From positions 89,354,182 through 89,418,181 of the forward strand of contig JBCNJP010000017.1 in assembly GCA_039602395.1 (NCBI GenBank): a DNA stretch of 64,000 nucleotides, given 5' to 3'. The position numbers were made by a program, and so were the translations under genes. This document shows positions 23,801-34,934 of this stretch, in pieces. The first letter of the stretch is position 1. Every line of letters starts with the position of its first letter. The DNA comes from Deinandra increscens subsp. villosa. Lineage: Eukaryota; Streptophyta; Magnoliopsida; Asterales; Asteraceae. The notes beneath the pieces are model-generated. The model was not told where the DNA came from. It made no database searches and saw only the letters and a list, made by a program, of their open reading frames with translations.

Positions 23801-24080
23801 TCAGACCCAGGACTCAAATGATAAGTCCCTGGTTGAAGATTTAGATACACTGGACGAAATAAGAGATCAAGCAGCATGGAGGATGGCGGCTTACCAACAA
23901 AGAATTTCTAAGACCTACAACAAACATGTAAGGATCAGAAGGTTCAAGGTGGGAGATCTAGTCCTTAGAAAAGCGTTTCACAACATAAGAACAGGAAAAA
24001 GACGACCAGCAACCTTCAAGCATCATCCTGGGTCGTCCCCTTCGCTTCCTCCTCCTCCGCTGCCTTCTCTGCTGCCTTAG
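20820..24080 (+). pseudogene. pol: Tat-2 pol, truncated and with a mutated integrase residue
   Basis: The frame continues gag-protease. RT has YIDDM near 21525; RNase H is at about 21870-22190; the second RNase H (FTDGASN) at about 22390-22790; the integrase zinc region (HX6H...CX2C) at about 23095-23230; the core DNGSQF near 23490. The catalytic Glu of integrase is Gly here (GGA at 23594-23596; GAA in Tat-1), so integrase should be inactive. Stops are TGA 22164-22166 and TGA 22908-22910. After about 23985 the sequence departs from Tat-1 by a deletion, and the frame runs into the complement of the antisense gene's last exon until 24080. Confidence 0.92.
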
Positions 24081-25759
24081 GGTCCTGGGCCGGCTGCTCT
24101 CCTCCCTTGGGCTGGTCGATGTCCATGGCATAACCAGCGGAGCCCTTGGATGGGGTGCTTTTGCTGGATCCAGGGCCAGTTTCAGGGTCACACCCTGCGG
24201 GGATGGTGGCGCCTAAGTTGCGCAGCTTGTTTGCCCAGTCGGACACATCCCAATTGGGGTTCTGAAACCCCGGGTCCCTGGCCTCTTTTGCCATCTTCAA
24301 CCTGCACTGAAGGAGCGAGATGCGGGCTATCAACATACCCTCATCACCCTTCGCAACCAGCGCAGCCTCATGCTCACCCCACACCTCAACGGCCCTCTTC
24401 TCCAGCTCCTGCACCAGCCCCAGGTTCTTATCAGCAACGATCTTGGTCAAGCTCAGTTCCTTCTTCAGGGTGGCGACCTCCTTCCTAGCTAAGGATTCAG
24501 CATCCTGGGCACGCCTCTCAGCGGCCTGGACCAGTGCAAAGAATCGCCCAGCAATCTGCATACAAAGGCAAGTTAATTAACAATTTAAACTCTGAATGGA
24601 CTAACTATGCAGGAAAATTCAGGGGTACCCAGGATTTACTTACTTGGCGAGAGATGGCCTCAGCGTGTGAAAGTAGCCCGGCAGCGTCCATGTTCTCCAG
24701 GGGCTGCATTGATATGGCGGAGCTGGTGGCCCTGGTTTTGCGCTTGCTACCCGAGGTCTTGGATGGAGGAGCTTTGGGGACCGATGGAGGCTCGGATTTT
24801 ACCGTGGCCAAGACCTGGAAGTCGTCATCACTCATTAGATAGGCATCCAGATCCACCTCTTCAAGGTTCACAGCGGCAGCAGCTAAGAAACAAAAAGCAT
24901 AAAAAGTTAGCAGAATCCAGAGAAAATCCTAGGTCTAAAAGGCAGGGTACCAAGATACTTACAACTTGACATGCTATGGGAGGTGGATGAAGCACCTTGG
25001 TGGGGGTCCGCCCTGAATTCTCGGTCCACTTCGTTGATGCTGAGGAAAGCTTCAAATCTCTCGAACACCCCTGGATTTGCAGGGCCGATGGAGCTTAAGC
25101 TAGGAACTGAAGAACAAAAATCCAAGGTTAGTATTTGAATAAGATAAAATCCTAATCCCTAATGCAGGTAAAGACCTACCGTCTACTCTCCACCTAATCG
25201 GAAGGCTCACCCCTCCTGGAATAGTTGACCTCTTAACAAAGAAAAATTTCCCTTTCCATTCCTCGTGAAACGAAGCCCGGGGAATCATCTGAATTTCTTT
25301 GTTCAAAGCTTTGAACAAGAATCGGTTGTTACCATGGGATTTGAGCTCATAACCCAGGGCCAGTTCAGGCAACCCAACCAGGGAATCAAACTCATTGTTG
25401 AGACGATCGATGGAACCCAGGATTCTCCAAATAATAGGAAGGGTTTGGGCAAATGCAAGACCAGTAGCCTTGAAGAACTCGGCCAGAAGGCCGGTGAAAG
25501 GGTAAGAGAGCCCCATGGAGAAAGGAGTAAAAGGAAAGCAGACCCAGGTCTCAGAACAGAAATCCGATCGAACCCTTTTGTCGAAGGGTCTGATCTCAGT
25601 GGATTCAGGGAAAAGGCCTGACGACAACAATGTAGCGATGTCGTCGTCGGTGAAAGTGCAGGCTTCGAGCGCTCGGCTCTGTAAATAGAACTGATCGAGG
25701 AAATCCTCGATTCCGGTCTCTTCAGCCGTTGTCTCCGCTCGTATTTTCTTACGAGTCAT
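24016..25759 (-). CDS. Tat-2 antisense spliced gene, intact 500-codon frame
   Basis: On the minus strand the ATG at 25759 starts a four-exon frame: 25759-25180, 25106-24963, 24882-24644 and 24555-24016. All three introns (73, 80 and 88 bases) begin GT and end AG, and every junction keeps frame; exons 1-3 sum to exactly 321 codons and exon 4 gives 179 more plus a stop. Exon 1 resembles the PF04195-type 'putative gypsy-type transposon' domain. Exon 3 is Ser/Lys-rich with a basic KRKTRA stretch. Exon 4 is a long Ala/Lys/Glu coiled coil with an acidic tail (EEEEAKGTTQDDA). Antisense ORFs near the 3' end are known in Tat/Retand-type elements; their function is not known to me. It is convergent with pol and overlaps its end by 65 bases. 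Confidence 0.82.
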
Positions 25760-26059
25760 GATCGGAGAATGAAAGGAAAAGTGGGGAGAAAAAGATTACC
25801 TGATCGGAAGAGGAGAAAAGCCGGAGGTCCGAGCAGTTGAACTTTGCTCTCGAAAACGGTAATGGTGAAGAGAGAAGAGGTAAATGCAGGTATTTAAGGG
25901 GATTTAGAAGTTGTAGAGGTGATGGGACACGACCCCACGACGTGGCGCAACGGATCCTCATTTAACGGACACGATCGAAACAAGGGTTGATTTGACCTAA
26001 AATTTGAAATTTTCACAGCTGTAAAATCTATCCACAACTCTCGAAAATTTGGGGGCAAT
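25760..26059. promoter_or_regulatory. Antisense promoter region and polypurine tract of Tat-2
   Basis: Minus-strand CCCCTTAAATA (25891-25901) lies about 135 bases before the antisense ATG and is conserved in Tat-1. Plus-strand AAAATTTGGGGGCAAT (26044-26059) abuts the 3' LTR as polypurine tract. Confidence 0.65.
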
Positions 26060-27005
26060 TGTTATACCCTGAACTTTTGGCTGATAATCCAGGGTACAGG
26101 TGTAGACCAGGGGCAGATATGACCCAGGAATCGCGTGACCCAGAATCAAACAGGTAAAGTTTAGATGACCCAGAATGTATCAAGAGTAAGGTAATGTCCC
26201 AGGATGTCGCTATAGTCCAAGGAAGTCTGTGTTTACTTTGTTTCTAGTTATGTGTTATTATGACCCAGGATGAGTTTAATCCAGGGTCACCCCTATTGTA
26301 CGAATGATCCAGCATGTGGAAATGACCCTGCATGCTAGGACATTGTTACTAACTCATTTTGTGCCTATATCTGATCAAGGACAGGTTGACAAAGTCTTCT
26401 AACGGTCGACTGGAGTAAGCTGAAGACCTATTTTGCACGTGGTCAAGAGTTGTTAGCTGGAAACACGGTCAACCAACTGAAAGAGACGTTAGAGAGAAGA
26501 TCCCTGGAATATCGGACAAGTTGTTGAAGATCCCTGGAATATCGGACGAGTTATTGAAGCTCTCGGAGTATAAATAGGACATTTAGTCGTTCATTTTTAG
26601 CTCATTCGAGCTTTACTCATTGTATTCTCATACTAAACTCTCTGATTATTCTCTGTACTCAAACATTTACGTGATTAATAAATTGGTAGCGTGTGTTATC
26701 GCTACCCGGGGTTTTTATGCCGGCGGCGCCTTAGAGACATCTAAGGGCTAAGGGCTTTTCCCTAGTCAAATCCTCGGTGTTCTTGCTTGCATTTCAGATT
26801 ACATTTGTGTTGCTAAGCTTCTTAACGGATTTCATAAGCAAACATAACTTTTTACCAAGGATTTTAGTTGTTTGTCCCTGGAATTCTACTGTTATCCCAG
26901 GATTTCTTCAAACAGTTTTCATATCTAAAACCTAGGCACCGAACCTCACATTCATATTTGGTTCAAATTTTACTAATCATGCTTAAGTAATTTTTAGCCA
27001 AAACA
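26060..27005 (+). repeat. Tat-2 3' LTR
   Basis: 946 bp, TGTTATACCC to CCAAAACA, followed by the AAAGG duplication. It is nearly the same as the 5' LTR. Confidence 0.95.
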
Positions 27006-27010
27006 AAAGG

Positions 27011-28987
27011 TACAACAATATATGGAGCAATAGTAGAAAGTGAACCAGGACATGTTTGGAGAGGTAGCCAAATTGAGGTCAGAAATGAACAGGTTGGATC
27101 ATAAACCCGTGTCTCCTATTCAAGCCAGAAGGCTGCAGTACGACAGTCCTGGGAACGGATCTAATCTAGCAGATGACATTCAAATCATTGATTATGATGC
27201 CGCTTATACCACCTTTTCTGACAGGCCCAGGATGTCCACATTCAGGGACTCTGCATCGAATCCTGGGGGCACCATTACCTAGGATGCTCGTAACGTCCTT
27301 GGGACCCATAACCTTAATGCTCATACTAACGAATCTATGCAGGATACAGGTTTAAGCCCAGCAGTAGCAAAGGAACTCAAGAAACTGAAGGAGATGATCT
27401 TGAGTGTTCCTGGGGTTGTCCAGCCTATCCCTGAAGTAGCACCGTCGAGCCATCGACTTTCAAGGTTCACTTCCCCTATATGTAACGTGGAGATACCCAA
27501 GAGGTTTCAGACTCCCAGTATGAAACTGTACGATGGCACAACTGATACAGGGGAACACGTAGCTCAATACATGCCCCCTGATATTAAGGAGGCATGCCTA
27601 TGTAAAGGTTTCGGGTCAACACTCACAGGTTCAGCCTTGAAATGGTTGCTGAGTATTCCACCCTATTCTATCCCATCTTTTTCTCATTTAATTAACTTAT
27701 TCAATAACCAATTTTCTTGTAGTCCCAGTTTTAAAAAACTGACGAGTGATCTTTACAGGGTTACCCAGAATGCTAACGAGTCTATTAGGGATTATGTAAA
27801 CAGGTTCGGCAAGGAGACCCTGGATATTCCCAATATGGACATGGCTACTGCTGTCCAAGCATTCAAGATGAGTCTCAAGAAGGATTCACCCTTCTATCAA
27901 GATCTTGTAATGAATCCATGTCACAGACTTGATGAAGTAAGGCATAGGGCCCTACGATTCATCAGGCTTGAAGAGGATAGGAAAATATAGGAAAAAGCTG
28001 ATGTCGTCCCAGGATACGGCTCCTCCAACAGGAAATCGGAACCGGCACATCCAAGGTCCCAGAGGCCTAAACCCTATTCCAAACCCGAAAATCCAAGGGT
28101 TAATAAGGTCGATCAGGGTGAAAATGAGGACGATGAAGAGTATCCTACTTTTAATGAATTTGGTTTTGCTACTGACATTGCAGGTGTGATCAATGCTATG
28201 CAGGACTTGGGGGACAAAGCAACATGGCCCAGGGAGACAGACAAACAGGCGTCGTCGAAGGACACGTCCAAGTGGTGTGCATACCACGAGGACTGCGGCC
28301 ATGTAACCGTGGATTGCATAGCCATGCACAAGGAGATCAGCTACCTACTGAGCAAGGGCTTCTTGAAATAGATCTTGGGAAGAAAGAAGGAAAAATCCAA
28401 GGGCGCTGACCAGTCTACGAAATCCAGGGGTGCTGACCAAACCCAGGATGCAGACAAATCACATAGACATCCTGAGCGAGCAACATCTCCATCTCCGGAT
28501 GCAAAGGTAATTTATTTTATGATAGGTGCAATGTCATGGACCCTCACCATGATGGGCTCGTGATTACGCTCTACGTAGCCAACCATTTTGTAAAGAGAAT
28601 CCTCATAGACGGGGGCAGTTCTGTCAACATTATTCAGCTGGAAACGCTGATCAAGATGGGGATACCCCAGGATGAAGTCATCGCCAAATCCACGGTCCTG
28701 GTAGGGTTCAGTGGAGAAACAAAGAATACCCTGGGTGAGGTGAAGCTTCCAGTTTATGTTGAGGGGGTGAACTCGATGCAACGCTTTTGTGTCATGGATG
28801 CCCCGTCCGGATATAACATTATCTTGGGCAGACACTGGATTCACGACATAAAAGTTGTCCCCTCTACATACCATCAGTGCGTTAAACTGTCCACACCTTG
28901 GGAGTGGTCACCATCCACAGCGATTAATAGGAAGCAAAAGACTGCTACACTTCAGTTATGAAGATTTCAGCCAAAGCCCGTCAAGGA
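27011..28987 (+). pseudogene. gag-pro: Tat-3 gag-protease continued, broken
   Basis: The frame resumes after Tat-2. Stops follow almost at once (27011-27040). Capsid is readable at 27337-27990, with a 27-bp loss near 27567 compared with Tat-2. A TAG is at 27988-27990. The Cys/His cluster WCAYHEDCGHVTVDC is near 28275-28320. A larger loss of about 150 bp near 28525 removes the segment before the protease. The protease motif LIDGGSS is near 28600. A one-base shift near 28940 precedes the linker to RT. Confidence 0.85.
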
Positions 28988-28990
28988 TAG
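28988..28990 (+). promoter_or_regulatory. Conserved in-frame TAG with readthrough-like context (Tat-3)
   Basis: GGA-TAG-CAA-TTT at the position homologous to 7006 and 20817. The last context base is T instead of A, so it fits CARYYA at five of six positions. Confidence 0.6.
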
Positions 28991-30957
28991 CAATTTAAGA
29001 AAAAGGCCAGGGACATCCTAGAGGCAAGAGAGCAGGATGTAAAGCAAGTAATCCTAGACCCCTTGCATCCTGGGAAGAAGGTATCAATTGGCACTAACAT
29101 CCCTGGGCCTATTGAAGATGAGTTGGTTGAGTTCCTCAGATCCAAAATGTCAACATTTGCATGGAACACTGAAGAGATGACAGGTATATCCAAAAAAGAA
29201 AAAGTATGCTCCTGAGAAGCATGTGATAATTCAAGAGGAGGTAGACCGTATGTTGAAGAACAAGATGATTAGGGAAGTTAAGTTCCCAAGATGGTTAGCC
29301 AATGTGGTGGTGGTAGAGAAGAAAAATGGCAAATGGAGGGTTTGTGTAAATTACACAGACCTAAACCGTGCATGCCCTAACGACCCCTTTCCATTGCCAC
29401 ACATTAACTCCATGGTAGATGCAACAGCAGGTCACGAAATGTTAACATTCATGGACGCTACCTCAGGATTCCAATAAATTCAAATGGAGCCGAATGATCA
29501 GGAGGACACAACATTCATTACACCCACAGGTATTTATTGTTATATTGTTATGCCATTTGGATTGAAAAATGCAAGGGCAACCTATCAAAGACTGGTGAAT
29601 ATGATGTTCAAAGAAAAACTAGGAGAAACTATGGAGGTGTATATAGACGATATGATGGTAAAGTCCCTGAATGTCGGCACCCATGTCTAGGATGTTATAG
29701 AATCTTTTGACATCTTGGACAAGTACAATATGAAGCTGAATCCAGAGAAGTGCCATTTTGGAGTAGGTGCTGGTAAATTCTTGGGTTACATGGTGACCAA
29801 AAGAGGAATTGAAGCTAGTCTGGAACAAATTTGTGACATTATGAACCTAAAGTCACCTCAATCGAACAAGGATGTACAAAGGTTGACAGGCCGGGTAGCA
29901 GCCCTGAATAGGTTTATCTTAAAATCCTCAGAAAGATGCCGAGATTTCTATGACATCCTGAGGAAAAACAAGAGATTTGAATGGACGTCCCAGCATGAAC
30001 AAGCCTTCCAGGATCTAAAAGCGTACCTATCCTCGGCACCACTCTTGATGAAGCCGAATCCAGGGGAGCCTTTATCATTGTACCTTGCAGTCTCAAGAAA
30101 CACGGTAAGTGCAGTCCTAACCAAGGATGCAGAGGGTCAGCAACACCCAGTGTATTATTTAAGTAAGAGTCTTCTTGACGTCGAATCCAGGTATTCTCAT
30201 TTAGAAAAACTTATACTAGCCTTAAGTATGGCTTCTACTAAACTTAGACATTATTTTGAGACTCATACTATACATGTGAAAACTAACTACCTTATAAAGT
30301 CAGTCTTGAGGAAACCTGAAATGTCAGGAAGAATCGAAAAATGGTCGCTGAAGCTGAGTGCTTACAACCTAGTCTATGAAACCAGAACGACCATAAAGTG
30401 ACAAGCTCTAGCAGACTTTGTGGCTGATTTCAGTAGTGACATCCAGAGTGAAGCAGATCAAGAATTCCAGAGTTTGCAAGAAGAAGAATTCTCAGGATGT
30501 TGGACCCTATTCACGGATGGGGCATCCAATGTCAGGGGGACATGCCTTGGGATCATACTGAAATCGCCTTAGGGGGACATGATACCACAGGATGTTAGGT
30601 GTGGATTCCAGACGACTAAAAATGAAGCGGAGTATGAAGCCCTCATTGTCGGCCTACAGTTAGCCTTACATCTTGGGATCCAGAACATCCAGGTATATGT
30701 TGATTCCCTACTTTTAACTAATCATTTCAATGGATCTTATGCAGTGAAAGGGGAGAAACTAGCCAAGTACCTAGAAATTTTGAAGGCTATATCCCAGGAT
30801 TTTCAAACTTTCAACATACAGCAAGTACCCAGGGATAAAAATGCTGAAGCAGATGCATTAGCAAACCTGGGATCAGCATTCAAGGCATTGGAGGAAACAC
30901 ATATCCCTATAATCCACATACTAAGTCCAGCAATCAATCAACAAGAAAGCCCAGAAG
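28991..30957 (+). pseudogene. pol: Tat-3 pol: RT and two RNase H domains, cut before integrase
   Basis: RT spans about 29010-29850 with YIDDM near 29640. About 50 bp is missing near 29185, shifting frame. Stops include TAA in CAATAAATT near 29474 and TAG at 29688-29690. RNase H is at about 29990-30340, a TGA at 30399-30401, and the second RNase H at about 30495-30890. The frame ends in the viroplasmin array just after the HIPIIHILSPAIN segment, which in the other copies leads to integrase. Confidence 0.9.
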
Positions 30958-31225
30958 CAACTGTTAATTCAGTATAGGAAACCGTAAGGTTACAAACTGA
31001 ATCTATTCCCTCGCAAACGGCAAAGGGTAAAGCAAAATCAAATCCGTTGAATCCTGTTACTTTGGAAAAAAGCAAAGATAAGATACATTAAGAATCAAAA
31101 TCTTCATCTAGCCCGGAAGCAAATGGCTTTGGTAAAGGCATATCAAATCTGTTGATAGCTGAAAGTTTGCTAAAAACTGAAAAGGTTTATCTCATACCAA
31201 GTTATTCTCTAATTATACAAGGCCA

Positions 31226-31447
31226 ATGATATCTGGTAATTCTAGATTTTATGTTATCTTGAACGGAGAGCACAAAGGCATCTATGAAGATTGGTCTATA
31301 GTCTCAAGATATGTTTCAGGAAATTCTTTTCCATTTAAAAAGTTCAGATCTTAATTACAAGCCCAACAAGAAGCTACTCGATATTCAGCAGAATTAGGAA
31401 AGAAAGAAATACCTTTAAAGGTGCAGAACCAGAGCTGGTTTCTCTAT
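31226..31447 (+). pseudogene. Viroplasmin-like domain, array copy 1
   Basis: The frame begins MISGNSRFYVI and contains the GIYEDW core and the KKFRS segment typical of the viroplasmin fold (PF01693-like). A TAA in the middle (AGATCTTAATTAC) breaks it. The family occurs in caulimovirid inclusion-body proteins and in RNase H1 N termini, where it binds nucleic acid. Confidence 0.7.
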
Positions 31448-31694
31448 CATTTTAATGTTGGATGAACTAAGTTCATCTATCCTTCTCCAATCTACTAGAA
31501 ATCAGTCTTTTCTCAGAAGGAATAAAGAAAGACATCAAAAACTTTCGCAAAAAGATTGCTGCAACAAGAGATGCAGACATTTTTATTAAGTGTAACTCTA
31601 CACTCCCTGACCGGTATCTAGGTAGCTTTTTTTAGGCTACCATCATCTAGAAATTGGTATTGCAAAAGCAAGAATTGTCAACCCTTCTAAAAGC

Positions 31695-31880
31695 ATGGAA
31701 GAAAATCATGAAGGCCCAGAAAATTGGGTAGAATTTAGAGTTAGAGGATTCCTAAAAATCCTTGAAAATCTACAAAAATCAAAGTGGGAAGCTTTAATAA
31801 AGTTAATTATTGTAGTGATCATTGTATTATTACTAGCTATAGTGGTATTCCACTACCCAAAAGAGAAAAGGAATATTTAG
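31695..31880 (+). pseudogene. Short ORF with C-terminal membrane segment, copy 1
   Basis: 61 codons: an acidic start, then a strongly hydrophobic stretch (LIIVVIIVLLLAIVVF) and a basic end (HYPKEKR), like a tail anchor. The frame upstream is broken, so this may be the end of a larger ancestral protein. No family recognised. Confidence 0.5.
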
Positions 31881-31950
31881 AAAAGATGGAGCAAAACATT
31901 ATCTTTAATAAAGTAAATGCAGGTGTGGCCACAAATAAAAGGCTCTGCAA

Positions 31951-32160
31951 ATGATTCAAAGAATTGAAGAAAAACATAATTGTGACTATTGCAATAACAA
32001 TGATTCAGAAAGTGGACCCTCCACTAAAGAAGTTGCTTTCTCAGATAAAGATACTCGAGAGCTAGACCCCTTTATGGGTTCACTGATTGAAGAAATACGT
32101 AAGCACTTACGGAATAAAAGAAACAGTTGTCCAAGCTTTTATTGTCCTTCGCTTACATAA
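31951..32160 (+). pseudogene. 69-codon ORF, array copy 1
   Basis: Charged frame with CDYCNNND near its start and SLIEEIRKHLRNKR further on. Also present at 34725-34934 and 36125-36334, but frameshifted in copy 2. Unrecognised. Confidence 0.4.
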
Positions 32161-32624
32161 GTGTTACTTCCAAGTATTTATCAAATATCTCCTTAAGCAA
32201 CAAACAAACATACATTTTATATAAACACATAAAAATTACGAGAAATGATTCTGCATTTTGAGTATTTAAAGGATTTACGCCTGAAAGAAAAAATTCTACT
32301 TACAGAATTAAAAAAACTTTGTGAAAAAATCGTTGTCCGTGACGAAAGTCTAGAAACAACTGTTAATTTAGTATAGGAAACCGTAAGGTTACAAACTGGA
32401 TCTATTCTCTCGCAAACGGCAAAGGGTAAAGCAAAATCAAATCCGTTGAATCCTGTTGCTTTGGAAAAAAGCAAAGATAAGATACATTAAGAATCACAAT
32501 CTTCACCTAGCCCGGAAGCAAATGGCTTTGGTAAAGGCATATCAAATCTGTTGATAGCTGACAGTTTGCTAAAAACTGAAAAGGTTTATCTCATACCAAG
32601 TTATTCTCTAATTATGCAAGGCCA

Positions 32625-32846
32625 ATGATATCTGGTAATTCTAGATTTTATGTTATCTTCAACGGAGAGCACAAAGGCATCTATGAAGATTGGTCTATAG
32701 TCTCAAGATATGTTTCAGGAAATTCTTTTCCATTTAAAAAGTTCAGATCTTAATTACAAGCCCAACAAGAAGCTACTCGATATTCAGCAGAATTAGGAAA
32801 GAAAGAAATACCTTTAAAGGTGCAGAACCAGAGCTGGTTTCTCTAG
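32625..32846 (+). pseudogene. Viroplasmin-like domain, array copy 2
   Basis: Same frame and same internal TAA as copy 1. Confidence 0.7.
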
Positions 32847-33094
32847 CATTTTAATGTTGGATTAACTAAGTTCATCTATCCTTCTCCAATCTACTAGAAA
32901 TCAGTCTTTTCTCAGAAGGAATAAAGAAAGACATCAAAAACTTTCGCAAAAAGATTGCTGCAACAAGAGATGCAGACATTATTATTAAGTGTAACTCTAC
33001 ACTCCCTGGCCGGTATCTAGGTAGCATTTTTTTAGGCTACCATCATCTAGAAATTGGTATTGCAAAAGCAAGAATTATCAACCCTTCTAAAAGC

Positions 33095-33283
33095 ATGGAA
33101 GAAAATCATGAAGGCCCAGAAAATTGGGTAGAATTTAGAGTTAGAGGATTCCTAAAAATCCTTGAAAATCTACAAAAATCAAAGTGGGAAGCTTTAATAA
33201 AGTTAATTATTGTAGTGATCATTGTATTATTACTGGCTATTGTGGTATTCCACTACCCAAAAGCGAAAAGACATTATCTTTAA
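33095..33283 (+). pseudogene. Membrane-segment ORF, array copy 2
   Basis: Same hydrophobic segment as copy 1; the C terminus differs because of the local deletion of about 25 bp. Confidence 0.5.
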
Positions 33284-33998
33284 TAAAGTAAATGCAGGTG
33301 TGGCCACAAATAAAAGGCTCTGCAAATGATTCAAAGAATTGAAGAAAAACATAATGTGACTATTGCAATGATAATGATTCAGAAAGTGGACCCTCCACTA
33401 AAGAAGTTGCTTTCTCAGATAAAGACACTCGAGAGCTAGACCCCTTTATGGGTTCACTGATTGAAGAAATACGTAAGCATTTACGGAATAAAAGAAACAG
33501 TTGTCCAAGCTTTTATTGTCCTTCGCTTATATAAGTGTTACTTCCAAGTATTTATCAAATATCTCCTTAAGCAACAAACAAACATACGTTTTATATAAAC
33601 ACATAAAAATTACGAGAAATGATTCTGCATTTTGAGTATTTAAAGGATTTACGCCTGAAAGAAAAAATTCTACTTACAGAATTAAAAAAACTTTGTGAAA
33701 AAATCGTTGTTCGTGACGAAAGTCTAGGAACAACTGTTAATTTAGTATAGGAAACAGTAAGGTTACAAACTGAATCTATTCCCTCGCAAACGGCAAAGGG
33801 TAAAGCAAAATCAAATCCGTTGAATCATGTTGCTTTGGAAAAAAGCAAAGATAAGATACATTAAGAATCACAATCTTCATCTAGCCCGGAAGCAAATGGC
33901 TTTGGTAAAGGCATATCAAATTTGTTGATAGCTGACAGTTTGCTAAAAACTGAAAAGGTTTATCTCATACCAAGTTATTCTCTAATTATGCAAGGCCA

Positions 33999-34220
33999 AT
34001 GATATCTGGTAATTCTAGATTTTATGTTATCTTCAACGGAGAGCACAAAGGCATCTATGAAGATTGGTCTATAGTCTCAAGATATGTTTCAGGAAATTCT
34101 TTTCCATTTAAAAAGTTCAGATCTTAATTACAAGCCCAACAAGAAGCTACTCGATATTCAGCAGAATTAGGAAAGAAAGAAATACCTTTAAAGGTGCAGA
34201 ACCAGAGCTGGTTTCTCTAG
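33999..34220 (+). pseudogene. Viroplasmin-like domain, array copy 3
   Basis: Same frame and same internal TAA as copies 1 and 2. Confidence 0.7.
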
Positions 34221-34468
34221 CATTTTAATGTTGGATTAACTAAGTTCATCTATCCTTCTCCAATCTACTAGAAATCAGTCTTTTCTCAGAAGGAATAAAG
34301 AAAGACATCAAAAACTTTCGCAAAAAGATTGTTGCAACAAGAGATGCAGACATTTTTATTAAGTGTAACTCTACACTCCCTGACTGGTATCTAGGTAGCT
34401 TTTTTTTAGGCTACCATCATCTAGAAATTGGTATTGCAAAAGCAAGAATTGTCAACCCTTCTAAAAGC

Positions 34469-34654
34469 ATGGAAGAAAATCATGAAGACCCAGAAAATTG
34501 GGTAGAATTTAGAGTTAGAGGATTCCTAAAAATCCTTGAAAATCTACAAAAATCAAAGTGGGAAGCTTTAATAAAGTTAATTATTGTAGTGATCATTGTA
34601 TTATTACTAGCTATAGTGGTATTCCACTACCCAAAAGAGAAAAGGAATCTTTAG
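34469..34654 (+). pseudogene. Membrane-segment ORF, array copy 3
   Basis: 61 codons, near-identical to copies 1 and 4, with the same hydrophobic stretch. Confidence 0.5.
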
Positions 34655-34724
34655 AAAAGATGGAGCAAAACATTATCTTTAATAAAGTAAATGCAGGTGT
34701 GGCCACAAATAAAAGGCTCTGCAA

Positions 34725-34934
34725 ATGATTCAAAGAATCGAAGAAAAACATAATTGTGACTATTGCAATAACAATGATTCAGAAAGTGGACCCTCCACTA
34801 AAGAAGTTGCTTTCTCAGATAAAGACACTCGAGAGCTAGACCCCTTTATGGGTTCACTGATTGAAGAAATACGTAAGCACTTACGGAATAAAAGAAACAG
34901 TTGTCCAAGCTTTTATTGTCCTTCGCTTATATAA
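34725..34934 (+). pseudogene. 69-codon ORF, array copy 3
   Basis: Near-identical to the copy at 31951; unrecognised. Confidence 0.4.

Larger units (their letters stand above)
17425..27005 (+). mobile_element. Tat-2: Tat-type Ty3/gypsy element inside Tat-3
   Basis: The 5-bp duplication AAAGG (17420-17424 and 27006-27010) bounds it exactly. It has two complete LTRs (945 and 946 bp, differing at few positions), a primer binding site, a single-frame gag-pol, an intact antisense gene and a polypurine tract. It is shorter than Tat-1 mainly because about 1.7 kb between the integrase C terminus and the antisense gene is gone. Near-identical LTRs make it one of the younger insertions. Confidence 0.95.
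16323..30957 (+). mobile_element. Tat-3: older Tat-type element, split by Tat-2 and truncated
   Basis: It has its own 5' LTR (16323-17105), primer binding site and gag start, then Tat-2 at 17425-27005, then gag, protease, RT and both RNase H domains to about 30957. Integrase, antisense gene and 3' LTR are missing; the sequence changes abruptly to the viroplasmin array. Its LTR and coding sequence differ clearly from Tat-1 and Tat-2, so it is a separate subfamily. Confidence 0.88.

Noticed and set aside
25265..25621. 118-codon plus-strand frame opposite the antisense gene
   Set aside because: It is the complement of exon 1 and contains no domain; the minus-strand frame is conserved in both copies with splice sites.
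32217..32474. 85-codon minus-strand frame repeated in the viroplasmin array
   Set aside because: Complement of the Lys-rich plus-strand frame; it recurs only because the unit recurs.
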